A stretch of 49,896 bases of DNA, from contig NZ_WITC01000097.1 of assembly GCF_009601505.1 (NCBI RefSeq), positions 1 to 49,896 on the forward strand. The letters are read 5' to 3'. Both the position numbers and the translations under genes were made by a program. The notes under the pieces are model-generated. The model was not told the origin of the DNA. It saw only the letters and a list, made by a program, of their open reading frames with translations, and did no database searches. The DNA comes from Sinorhizobium terangae. GTDB lineage: Bacteria; Pseudomonadota; Alphaproteobacteria; Rhizobiales; Rhizobiaceae. Of this stretch, positions 7,626 to 16,436 are shown one piece after another (the first letter of the stretch is position 1; each line of letters starts with the position of its first letter).

Positions 7626-10600
7626 GTGAACAAACCTTATATTGACATTGCTTTTATTATACCACTTCGAGAAGAATTTGATCGCCTAACTGCAACGTTC
7701 CCAATAAAAAGGGACTTTGTTGATGGACTGAACTTCTGGGCTGAGCTTGATCTAGGGGTCGAGGATTGTTCGGCAGTCGCCTTACTTCAGGACGCTATGG
7801 GGAAGGCAGCTGCGGTTCGAGCGACCAATGCTGTTCTTGCGAAGTACGAGGTGGGATTTTTTGCGGTCGTAGGGATCGCAGGCGGGCTCAGCAGTGACGT
7901 TGCGATCGGGGACGTGTGTTTCACCGGCCCTCTCCTTGACATTCTTGAAAATTCGAAGGTTTCCGATAGCTCAAAAGGAAAACTGAAGATTGAGTTTAAC
8001 TCAATTCCTTTCAAGACGGACGCTCTACTTACCTTCGCCTTGAAGTATGTTTCGCTTGGTAGCGATACCAAAGGCGCTTTTGAAGAGTGGCAGCTTACGC
8101 AGCATTACGATGGGGCAAGGCTAGTGCCGGGCGAGTTCATCGGACGTAAAGATAAAAATGAGAAACTCGGCCTCCCGCAAATTCACGAAGGAAGTATAGT
8201 TTGCGGAGCCGTCTCCAAGAGCGAGGTATATAAGAGTAACATATCGGGCCTGGATAGAAAGCTTCTGGCGATCGAGACTGAAACAGGAGGCGTATTTTCT
8301 GCTGCAGATCCGCACAAGGTGCCCGTTGTAACGATCCGAGGGATATGCGACTACGCCGATAAAAACAAAAATAAGCTTGAGGAACAAACCAACGGACATT
8401 GCCGCGCAATCGCGGCATCCAACGCCGTTAGCTTTGTAAAACTGCAATTGTTCAATCCTCAGCTGAGAAAATTCTTGGAGCATCGACGTCAAGAGTTGTC
8501 GGGCGTTGCCGAGCTTGCACTGAGAAGGCAGGCGTTGGATGAGCTAGTTCCATCAGCACTGTCCTCGCTCAGGATAGACGTCCACTCACAACTTTCTCAG
8601 CTGTCCCCGGAATATAATGGAAAGCCTGCTGGCTATCGCCTGCCACTGCCGCGCGTGAAGCCGTCATCGGCAAACGCTTCAATAAGCCCCGCTGCGCGAG
8701 ATTACAGCCCTCAAAGCATCCTCGAGGCCGTGACCAAACATCGGACACTCCTGATCACTATCCCCAAAACTTTTCCAGACAATAGTCTGCCCTGGATCGT
8801 TGCATATGAGCTTAGTCTAATTGAAATCAACGGCAAACAAGCCGTTCCGGTTATGATTTCGGGTGAGGCGCTGAAGCCACCAAACGGATCGCTCGCAAAA
8901 CAGTGCGACCTCGACCTCGAGGCATTAAACGCACGCCATGATGCGAGGCCAATCTTTATTATTCAAGGATTCCCGGTTGAGGCCAGAAACCGCGTCGATT
9001 TTCTGCATGGACAGATGGAGGTATACAAGGAAGCGTCCTTTGTAATCATGAATAAGGAAGAGGGGACGACTGCCGATTCCACCGCGCTCGTATTCGCGAC
9101 GTCGGCGGAGCGCTTTGACGTATGTGACATCTCCTTCGTAGAGCTTTCGTCGTTTTTCAAGAGAACTTTTCAGTTGGGAGATCAGGAGGCTGGGGTCATT
9201 GCGCTTCGCCTCCAGGAGATGTTCCGCAAATTCGAATTGAATGCGCATCCCAGCTACTTTGCAGGGCTTAGCGTTGAAATCCTGTCTTCACTGCTAAAAG
9301 CAAACCGCAGAGCCGAACTGTTGCAATTGGCTGTTGGGGGCTTTCTGAGCTTCGTAGTTGCCGGCGACGAGGACAGTGTTGTCCTGAGTCGAACAACAAG
9401 AGAATCGTTTCTGAGAAATCTTGTGTTCCGAATGGAGGTCCAGAAAGAACGCTTTGACCGTTCCGCCCTAATAAAGCTCGTTGAAGACTTCGCATTAGAG
9501 AAAGACTTTGAGATTGATAGCATTCTGTTTATTAAGGCGTTCCAAGATAAGGGTATAATTCATTTTACTGACGGGTCTGTGCAGATTTCCTTACCCTTTA
9601 TGGCTTCGTACCTGCTTGCAGCGGAGCTGGCGTCGCGGCCAAGTGACGCGAAGACATACTTTGATGTGCAAAATGATGACTTCGATTATCCAGCGTTTGA
9701 CGTATACTGCGAGGTCAACCTAAATAACGAAATCACTGATAGAATAATATCTACATTAAAAAAGGTAGCTGACGACGAAAAATCACACAAGCCGAATCAG
9801 CACATTCTGCTAACCAACGAAATTCGGCCTGTTTTAGTTGATCATCCGGAAAGGCACCGAAGCCTTCAGGAACAGCTCGAGAAGGCTTTTAGCGATGTAG
9901 TTAATAATCGTTCGAATAGCGCGGAAAAGCAGAGAATCTTGGACGTTGCGCAAAACGTCGAGGCGAGGGCGCGAGAGGCACAAGAAACAGCTCAATTGGC
10001 ATACCGAGAGGAGACCAAGGCTGAAGAACGCAAGTTCAATGACCTTCTTCGCATCTGGAGCATTGCTATTGTCCTGTTAGGTTCCGGGTCAGAGCGCCTA
10101 AACCGTGAACCGAAGCGAGAACTTGCGCGTCTAATTGTTGAGCTCAGTAGCATTCTGTTGGAAAAGCTCCTTCGGGGATTCCCACGTGAGCAGTTTAAGG
10201 AATTGAAGGATAAACTCAAAAGCGATGATGTAATTCGGGCCGTTTTCGAACTTTCAGAGCAGGAGTCTGTAAGTGAAAAACAACGCGGCTACATTGAGCT
10301 GCTCGTCGACGCCTATGAATTTTCCGTTATGGGATATCCGATACGTGTGATTTTTGAACAGCTAGGCAATCTCGCCGGTCAGGCGGTACTTCGCGCGAGT
10401 GTCGCGAGCGTCGAATCCGACGATGCGATGGAAAACCTCATTGCGCGGATATGGGCGGCGGAAATTAACGCGGCGCAAGAGAAGTCTGCTTTGTTGCGAG
10501 CGTTGCATAATCTTCCTGTGGTCCCGTTCCTTCGGTATTCCCTATCAACATATTTTTTAACTCGCGTCTTTTGGAATCATTGGGACGTTGCTAACCGGTT

Positions 10601-10712
10601 GGCATTACTGGATGCCGCTGAGGAATCGCTTCGCCCGATAGCGGCCGGGATCGACAAGGGCAGAATGCAGCGAATCATTACCAGCAAGCGTGACGAGGAA
10701 GAGCAAGAATGA
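7626..10712 (+). CDS. Nucleoside-phosphorylase-fold effector fused to a large NTPase-like/helical region
   Basis: 1028 residues. Residues 1-280 form a PNP/UDP-phosphorylase (MTA/SAH-nucleosidase-type) domain: IDIAFIIPLREEFDRL, VVGIAGGLSSDVAIGDVC, LAIETETGG and VVTIRGICDYADKNK. In prokaryotic immunity this fold can act as an effector that cleaves ATP or other purine nucleotides. Residues about 370-500 resemble an NTPase core without a Walker A lysine (TLLITIPKTFPDNSLPW), followed by RPIFIIQGFPV in the Walker B place; the rest is helical. The GTG at 7626 is chosen because it directly precedes the conserved strand; an upstream TTG (7554) adds unlikely residues. Base use is visibly more AT-rich than the neighbours. 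Probably a self-contained STAND-like defence protein. Confidence 0.75.
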   Translation: MNKPYIDIAFIIPLREEFDRLTATFPIKRDFVDGLNFWAELDLGVEDCSAVALLQDAMGKAAAVRATNAVLAKYEVGFFAVVGIAGGLSSDVAIGDVCFTGPLLDILENSKVSDSSKGKLKIEFNSIPFKTDALLTFALKYVSLGSDTKGAFEEWQLTQHYDGARLVPGEFIGRKDKNEKLGLPQIHEGSIVCGAVSKSEVYKSNISGLDRKLLAIETETGGVFSAADPHKVPVVTIRGICDYADKNKNKLEEQTNGHCRAIAASNAVSFVKLQLFNPQLRKFLEHRRQELSGVAELALRRQALDELVPSALSSLRIDVHSQLSQLSPEYNGKPAGYRLPLPRVKPSSANASISPAARDYSPQSILEAVTKHRTLLITIPKTFPDNSLPWIVAYELSLIEINGKQAVPVMISGEALKPPNGSLAKQCDLDLEALNARHDARPIFIIQGFPVEARNRVDFLHGQMEVYKEASFVIMNKEEGTTADSTALVFATSAERFDVCDISFVELSSFFKRTFQLGDQEAGVIALRLQEMFRKFELNAHPSYFAGLSVEILSSLLKANRRAELLQLAVGGFLSFVVAGDEDSVVLSRTTRESFLRNLVFRMEVQKERFDRSALIKLVEDFALEKDFEIDSILFIKAFQDKGIIHFTDGSVQISLPFMASYLLAAELASRPSDAKTYFDVQNDDFDYPAFDVYCEVNLNNEITDRIISTLKKVADDEKSHKPNQHILLTNEIRPVLVDHPERHRSLQEQLEKAFSDVVNNRSNSAEKQRILDVAQNVEARAREAQETAQLAYREETKAEERKFNDLLRIWSIAIVLLGSGSERLNREPKRELARLIVELSSILLEKLLRGFPREQFKELKDKLKSDDVIRAVFELSEQESVSEKQRGYIELLVDAYEFSVMGYPIRVIFEQLGNLAGQAVLRASVASVESDDAMENLIARIWAAEINAAQEKSALLRALHNLPVVPFLRYSLSTYFLTRVFWNHWDVANRLALLDAAEESLRPIAAGIDKGRMQRIITSKRDEEEQE

Positions 10713-11310
10713 CCCCCTGGTCGGGGAGCGCGGTGAACGGGCCGCTCATCGTTCTGCTCGAGCAGCAGCGAGCCGACCAGGCGGATGATGGCGTCGTCAA
10801 TCGGGAAGATGCCGACAACTTCTGTGTACCGCTTGATCTCGCCGTTGAGGCGTTCGATTGGCTTGGCCCAATGCGGCTTGGCCCAATGTGGCTTGGGAAA
10901 GGTCCTGTAGGCGAGGACGTCGTTCTCGGCCTCGTCCATGATGGCGGAGAGCCTGGGCCCTTTCGGCCGGATCCGGTCGGCGATGTTGCGCCACTGCTGG
11001 CTAGCGGCTTCCGGCGTGCCTGCGCGAAGGCCGTGGCGATGAAGTGAACCCCGGCAGCGTTGCCAGATGGCGCTGAGCACTTGGAAACCGCTGCCTTGAT
11101 CATGCGCATCGGAGACGACGAGCTTGACGCTGCGCAGGCCCCGCCGCGTCAGCTTGCGCAGGAATTCCGTCCAGATCGGCTCAGCGTCGGAGGTCCCGAT
11201 CTCCGTGCCCAGCACCTCGCGGCGGCCGTCGGTGTGGTTGACGGCGACCGAGACGATGCGCCCACAGCGCCGAACCTTGAGAAAGGTGGCATCGAGCGCT
11301 TCTTCGCGGC
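10710..11310 (-). pseudogene. IS256-family (Mutator-type) transposase fragment
   Basis: Minus-strand reading gives ALDATFLKVRRCGRIVSV, then VKLVVSDAHDQG, FPKPHWAKP, IERLNGEIKRYTEVVGIFP and IRLVGSLLLEQNDE, the typical C-terminal half of an IS256 transposase. The N-terminal half and the native C-terminus are missing. A 15-bp tandem duplication near 10860-10895 repeats PHWAK. The fragment lies directly against the stop codon of the phosphorylase-fold gene, so an IS-mediated rearrangement formed that border. Confidence 0.75.
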
Positions 11311-11431
11311 ACCGGGATTACCCCAGTTACACAGGGCTCTGCTGCATTCGTCATAGATGCAAAGGGCGTGTCGTCGTTCGCGTGGACGGCAATGAGCTGT
11401 GAAGGAGTTGATCTGCCCTGCTGACAAGAAC

Positions 11432-12373
11432 CTACTTATCGTCCTTCTTCCCGATCACGGCAGCAACGAGCTGGCCAGCAACCGAAATGATTTGCGGATC
11501 AATCTCGGCTGCATTCAACGTCGAGAAGGTCGAGCCGCGATCAATGTTCCAGTTCGCGAAAGCTTCTCGAACCTCTTCAGGCGAAAGCCGCGAGCCATAG
11601 GCCTTTAGGTAGAACTGGCCGAAGTGGATGGCATGAATCCGATCTGCGGACTTTAGGGCCTCGCTCATGAAAGACCTGCCGAGCGAATAACCGTATTTCG
11701 CAAGGGCGCCGAGAAATCCGATGGCTACGATATTGGCGATTCCGGCAGCGATCATCCGCGCAGGGTCTAAGACCGTCTTAGGGTCCATTGCCCGCTGAAG
11801 CGCCTCGATGGTCAGCACCAAGCCAGCAAACAGCGACAGCGCTCCGCCGAGGTAGCACAGGTAGGCCACAAGCTTGTTGTTCTTGCCTTCTTTCTTCTGC
11901 GTCTCAATCGCATCGTCCACGAATTTGGACAGGTCTTGCTCGACCTCGCGCAGCCTTGTTTCCTGATGCTCGCGTCTGCTTTCAAAATTGGCAATGCTCA
12001 GGGCGATTTCGCCAGTCACTTCCCTTGCAGGACGACCACGACCCATCAGGGCCAGCCATTGGCGGAGGATGTCAGGAACCGGTATGTTATCGATGATGAC
12101 GGGGATGAGAAGCTTGCGCCCACCGCCAGCCAGTGCCTTGGCGCGGCCAATCTCGTTCAGCACCCACGAGCTTTCCATGCTCTCCTGAGAAATTAGGAAG
12201 ACGATGACATCGGCGTCATCAAGCGCCTGCTCGAGGATCTTGTTCCACTCGGAACCGGGAGACAGCAGCGTACCATCATAAAGGGGCTGATGGCCGAACT
12301 CGATCAGACCATGCGCGAGCTGGTCGGCATATTCTTTATTTCTGCTGGAATGGGAGATGAAGACCTTGGCCAT
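11432..12373 (-). CDS. TIR-domain protein with two membrane segments
   Basis: 313 residues. Residues 1-125 are a TIR domain: KVFISHSSRNKEYADQLAH at the start and SSWVLNEIGRA with the predicted catalytic Glu74. A coiled-coil-like helix follows (about 128-165), then membrane helices at about 168-191 and 207-228, and a soluble C-terminal domain of 80 residues. Bacterial TIR domains often hydrolyse NAD+ or make cyclic ADP-ribose signals during phage defence; membrane anchoring and that activity are inferred. The gene stands alone, converging on the IS256 scar, and points away from the repeat-rich gap at 12.5 kb. Confidence 0.85.
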   Translation of the reverse strand: MAKVFISHSSRNKEYADQLAHGLIEFGHQPLYDGTLLSPGSEWNKILEQALDDADVIVFLISQESMESSWVLNEIGRAKALAGGGRKLLIPVIIDNIPVPDILRQWLALMGRGRPAREVTGEIALSIANFESRREHQETRLREVEQDLSKFVDDAIETQKKEGKNNKLVAYLCYLGGALSLFAGLVLTIEALQRAMDPKTVLDPARMIAAGIANIVAIGFLGALAKYGYSLGRSFMSEALKSADRIHAIHFGQFYLKAYGSRLSPEEVREAFANWNIDRGSTFSTLNAAEIDPQIISVAGQLVAAVIGKKDDK

Positions 12374-12534
12374 GCGAAGTCCTGGAGCGGCTGGTATTTC
12401 CTTGACAATATTTTGCAGGTTTACCGCTCACAATCTCTGAATAAGCGCATGGCGAGTAATACACAATTTTGCAAGTGAAGCTTGAAGATCGGCAAACGAA
12501 TTCTTTTTACGGGGCTGGCGGACGCGCCGGCGCA

Positions 12535-12745
12535 TACGAACCTGCGATCTGTTCAATCTGTCTATACGCCGAAATCTGAACCTACGCTCGAACCTAAAAG
12601 CGCTCCTACGTCTCAATCGAACTGTTGCTGAAAGCCGACCTACGCTGAAAAGAACCTACGAAGCTACGCTGAAACGATCTCTAAAAAACGCGCTCACGGA
12701 CCTGATTTGAAAACGAACCTACACTCTTACGAACAAACGACATGA
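12535..12745. repeat. Degenerate CTACG-rich repeat tract in the TIR upstream region
   Basis: Within 12374-12843, where no gene is convincing, variants of GAACCTACGCTGAAA recur: CTACGCTGAAA is exact at 12640-12650 and 12664-12674, and related copies lie near 12580, 12605, 12655 and 12718. Spacing is irregular (9-60 nt), so this is not a CRISPR array. A short Arg-rich minus-strand frame across it mirrors the repeats and is not taken as a gene. Role unknown; it could be a repeat-derived regulatory RNA, a decayed mobile end or a protein-binding array. Confidence 0.45.
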
Positions 12746-12843
12746 AAGGTTCTGCTCCGGTCGGCCGGCTGGAGGTTCCTTCCCGAAATGCCTCACTGAC
12801 TTAGCCCGCACTCATTTTTGAGAAAATGCAGCCCAAGAACCGG

Positions 12844-13614
12844 TTACGCTGCTAAAAATCGGCGCATATCTCCAACGCAGTGGGCCTCATTGCTCGACAA
12901 CGAAAATGCATCGCAAGGCTGAAAACGGCGGCCGCCCTCATTGCGTTCAATCTCCCAGACCCATACCTGGTATTTTGGTTGGCCAGCGTCAGTATCGGAG
13001 ACTGCAGCCGTGACGCTGTAGGGGTATGAGTAGGGTTGCTTTAGGAAAATGTCGCTTGGGAACGATCCGGTTGCGTACTTTTCAAAGTAGGGCCGCAGCT
13101 TCTGCAAATATTTTCCAGTCAGTTTTTCGACCGCAACACTAGCCCGATCGACGCGGTCAAAAAGCAACCCCTCGACTAGCCTGGCGTTTTGCCATTGATA
13201 ACGAGCCGCTTCGAAAACTTCGGTCATTCGGTCTCGCTTGCCCGCCAACACAAAGTAGGCCTCAGCATTCTCGGCATGGGCGACCATTTCCAAACGGATC
13301 AAATCCCAGATGATCGCCTCAACTTTTACACCCGCGTCATTCAGCCACTTTGATTCAACCAACGCGCGGACTTTTGGATAGTGTTCAATCACGGCGAAAT
13401 CTACAGATGGCTTCGCGCCCCGCCCTCCACGCACTGGGCCCAGAGTCGGATGTGGATGCTCTGCCGAAACGCCACACTTGAATCTGTACGATAGCACTTG
13501 GGAGATTGGCGTGCTGATATAGCGCTCATTAAACAATCCGCCTCGGCCGAGTGCATATTCGTACTGAAGCCAGGAACCGAGAGCTTGCGCGAGGACCTTT
13601 GTTGTGGTTGGCAT
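12844..13614 (-). CDS. Hypothetical protein with a PD-(D/E)XK-like nuclease signature
   Basis: 256 residues, ATG at 13612-13614. No family is recognised by name. Residues 68-90 read KPSVDFAVIEHYPKVRALVE followed by SKW: an Asp72 ... Glu87-x-Lys89 spacing on two predicted strands, the core pattern of restriction-endonuclease folds, and an N-terminal helix contains Glu19. The C-terminal part is mixed alpha/beta and Cys/His-poor. It may be a defence nuclease whose partner is the divergently placed TIR-TPR gene or the TIR gene downstream on its own strand. Fold assignment is by motif only. Confidence 0.6.
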   Translation of the reverse strand: MPTTTKVLAQALGSWLQYEYALGRGGLFNERYISTPISQVLSYRFKCGVSAEHPHPTLGPVRGGRGAKPSVDFAVIEHYPKVRALVESKWLNDAGVKVEAIIWDLIRLEMVAHAENAEAYFVLAGKRDRMTEVFEAARYQWQNARLVEGLLFDRVDRASVAVEKLTGKYLQKLRPYFEKYATGSFPSDIFLKQPYSYPYSVTAAVSDTDAGQPKYQVWVWEIERNEGGRRFQPCDAFSLSSNEAHCVGDMRRFLAA

Positions 13615-14033
13615 TCTTTAACCTTGACTAACTGCTTGAATAAGTCGCGAGCAGACTAGTGCTGGTCGGTAACTGATATCCTGAAAATATTGGCTTAAAG
13701 GACACGATTAACAGAAGCTTGCCCGAGCGAAACGCTGCCCATTTACGCTCGAAGATTGATCGAGCTGTCACCAGTTTTGCTCTAGGTCTTCGAACTATTT
13801 CAGGCTTGTGGGCACTTTAGAAAAGGGGTCGTTGGTTCGAGTCCTTTCAAGGCGAGGGATGCAAAGTCCGCTTCCGGTGACAGCCGGGTAGGTTCTGTTG
13901 AATCCACCCGCTCGGAGCGGGCACGTTGTGACGATCACCGCCACGATCGAAGCGTGAATTTTCTCTCGCCTAGGTGGAGCGCAGGCTGGTATAGTGGCGT
14001 TATATTTGCGGCACGAGCACTGAGGGGCTGAAC
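13615..14033. other. Intergenic region with a tRNA T-arm-like segment and a 13-bp repeat
   Basis: Positions 13826-13863 contain a GGTTCGAGTCC box and then TTCAAGGCGAGGGAT. A close copy lies at 47571-47611. The T-stem does not pair here, so it is not a working tRNA. At 13889-13901 sits TAGGTTCTGTTGA, which recurs exactly at 23064. A short GC-rich inverted repeat lies at 13907-13921. The stretch divides the nuclease-like gene from the TIR-TPR gene. Confidence 0.4.
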
Positions 14034-16415
14034 GTGCGTGCAGCGCTGTCCTTGATGGGGAAGAAATCTGCAGACGCAATCCCGGTCGGGGAGGGTGGCG
14101 AGGGATATAGATACAGGGCCTTCATCAGTTACTCCTCCAAGGATCGCTCGGCAGCAGAGAAGCTTCAAAGGTCATTGGAGTCATACAGGATACCTAAGCC
14201 ACTCCGCAGGTCCGGGATCCATCGGAACGAAAGGGTCTCGCCGATCTTCCGAGATCGATCTGATCTAAAGGCCTCTGCAGACCTCGGGCAAACAATCCGG
14301 GAAGCACTGGAGAGCTCCGAGTACCTGATAGTGCTATGCAGTCCAGCAGCCGCCAACTCGCAGTGGGTGGACAGGGAGATTTCGTTTTTCAAGGAGCTTG
14401 GCCGATCGGGCAACATCATAGCGGTGATCGTGCGCGGTGTGCCTGCCGTTAACGATCCCGTCCGAGAGCCGCAGGGAGCTTTCCCAAAAGCCTTGGTCGG
14501 CCTACTCGGCGGCGATGGCTCGTTGACGGAACCTTTGGCCGCCGACATCCAGGAGCCGGCCGCGGACGGACGAGGCGGTGATGGTTTCAATCTGGCGAAG
14601 CTCAAAATTGTCGCGACGCTGCTTGGCGTTTCCCTTGCCGAACTCACGCAGAGACAGGCTGAGGTGGATCGACGTCAACGTCGCGTAGCTCAAGCCGTTG
14701 CCGTTGGAATGCTTGTGCTCGCCGTTGTCGCGGGTATAGGGGCATGGATCGCAGTGGAGCAAAGTAGGGCCGCCGAGCGACGCCTTCAGAACGCTGTCGA
14801 AAGTGCAGCTAGGCAGATAGGGGCCACAGTCCGATATAGAGATCGATACGGCGTGCCGTCAGACGTAATCCAGGAGCTGCTGAGATCTGCGGAGCTAGAT
14901 TTCGGCAAGCTCATCTCGGACGATGACACTTCGCCAATGCTCGTGTTTCAACGCGCGCGACTCAATCTGGAATTCGCCGAGCTGTTTAATCTTGTTGGCG
15001 ATGAGCAATCGCAACAGAAGGTTGCGCCCCTCATCGCGGAAACGACCACAGCCTTGGATCGGTTGGAGCAAAGGTCCCCGTCGGCTTTGGAATGGATCGG
15101 TCTGGCCTCGGCACCGGATCCAGCGGCGCTTGCGATGTTGCGATTGAAACTGTTCGACGTCGTCGGGCAGGAAAAAAACTATGCAGGGAGGTTCAATGAA
15201 GCAATCGCGTCGGCGGAATCGAGGATTGCCTTGTCGCAGGCATGGTTCGTCAAGACAGGTGGCCTGTCATGGCTTCGGGAATTGGCACAAGGACATTGCC
15301 GGCTGGGAGGATACAATTATCGATGGGGGAAGCTGGCGGCTTCCGCGGCTTCATACGAAAAATGCCTGGAGACAACCAGGTCGCTCATGCAAAAGAGGAA
15401 CCAGCCACCAGATCGCGGAGATCTGATGGCTGCGCTTTCCTCTCTGGCGACGACACTCGTGGAGATGGACCGTCGTTCCGATGCACTGTCGCGACAGCAG
15501 GAAGCTGCGAACACTGCGAAGGCTTTAGTTTCCGCCGAACCTCAAAACACCGAGTACCAGCGAACTGAGCTGGTCACGTTGACGAGGCTCGGCGATATGG
15601 TTCTTTCGGTGGAAATGAATGTTGCCAGGTCCCTAAAGGACTATGAGCAGGCTTTATTCATCTCTAATATGCTCACAAGATCCGATTCCTCGCGGCTCGA
15701 CTGGCAACGGGACCGCTCTCTCCTGCTGGAGCGACTGGCGAGCGCCCACCTCCGTTTAGCAGATAATGCGGATATCACGAGATCCTTGGAGAACTTGCGT
15801 CAAGCGGAGCAATACGCTCGGGATGCTTTCGAGATCGCCGAGCGAATTCTGAATAACGATCCTCTTAACCAGGAATGGTTAAGAGATAGGAGCGTGCTCG
15901 AGGAAAGGCGAGGTCAAATAGCTTTCGCGAGCTACAAGCGCGGTGGCGATACGAGAATATTGGAGGACTCTGCGCGGTGGTACGCCAAAGCGATCGCCGA
16001 TCGCCGCGTTATTCTAAAAGCGGATGCGGAGCGCTCGTTCTACAAACTCGACTTGGCTGTTGTGTTGATTCAATTCGGCGAGGTTGCGGTGGAAAGGCGC
16101 GAGAGCGATAGCGCGGAACGTTCACTGCGAGAAGCGTTGTTGCTTTTGGAGGAGCTGACGAGCGGCAATGAAGCGCAGCCAATATGGTTGCGTGAGACTG
16201 CTAAGGTCCATTCTGCGCTTGCGAACCTCTTTCAACAAAGGGGAGATATAGTGAGCGCCCAGGCGGAAATTCAGCGCGCTATAGCGCTAATACACGATTT
16301 GCGTGGAAAATTCCCGGACATTGTTCAGTATCGACGGGACGAAGAATACCTAGTGGGCAAACAAAGCGAACTCGCGAAACTCGCGCCGGAAGTCCCGGAG
16401 TGGCCGCAGCCGTAG
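14034..16415 (+). CDS. TIR-transmembrane-TPR protein
   Basis: 793 residues from GTG 14034 (ATG 14055 is an alternative). A TIR domain occupies about residues 27-160: RAFISYSSKDRSAAEKLQRS at the start and SQWVDREISFF with predicted catalytic Glu115. One membrane helix follows at about 219-241 (VAVGMLVLAVVAGIGAWIAV). The remaining 550 residues are helical repeats of TPR character, e.g. WLRELAQGHCRLGGYNYRWG and ALSSLATTLVEMDRRSDALS. The layout suggests a sensor outside or at the membrane and an NAD+-using TIR inside, or the reverse. It converges with the barrel gene, 21 nt away, so the pair may be functionally linked. Confidence 0.85.
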   Translation: MRAALSLMGKKSADAIPVGEGGEGYRYRAFISYSSKDRSAAEKLQRSLESYRIPKPLRRSGIHRNERVSPIFRDRSDLKASADLGQTIREALESSEYLIVLCSPAAANSQWVDREISFFKELGRSGNIIAVIVRGVPAVNDPVREPQGAFPKALVGLLGGDGSLTEPLAADIQEPAADGRGGDGFNLAKLKIVATLLGVSLAELTQRQAEVDRRQRRVAQAVAVGMLVLAVVAGIGAWIAVEQSRAAERRLQNAVESAARQIGATVRYRDRYGVPSDVIQELLRSAELDFGKLISDDDTSPMLVFQRARLNLEFAELFNLVGDEQSQQKVAPLIAETTTALDRLEQRSPSALEWIGLASAPDPAALAMLRLKLFDVVGQEKNYAGRFNEAIASAESRIALSQAWFVKTGGLSWLRELAQGHCRLGGYNYRWGKLAASAASYEKCLETTRSLMQKRNQPPDRGDLMAALSSLATTLVEMDRRSDALSRQQEAANTAKALVSAEPQNTEYQRTELVTLTRLGDMVLSVEMNVARSLKDYEQALFISNMLTRSDSSRLDWQRDRSLLLERLASAHLRLADNADITRSLENLRQAEQYARDAFEIAERILNNDPLNQEWLRDRSVLEERRGQIAFASYKRGGDTRILEDSARWYAKAIADRRVILKADAERSFYKLDLAVVLIQFGEVAVERRESDSAERSLREALLLLEELTSGNEAQPIWLRETAKVHSALANLFQQRGDIVSAQAEIQRAIALIHDLRGKFPDIVQYRRDEEYLVGKQSELAKLAPEVPEWPQP

Positions 16416-16436
16416 GCAAAACGCGCGCTGTGCTTT

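Noticed and set aside
12428..12616. Arg/Phe-rich minus-strand peptide over the repeat tract
   Set aside because: It is a translation of the repeats with no ribosome site; treated as non-coding.
12535..12745. CRISPR array
   Set aside because: Repeats are short, degenerate and irregularly spaced; no cas genes in the window.
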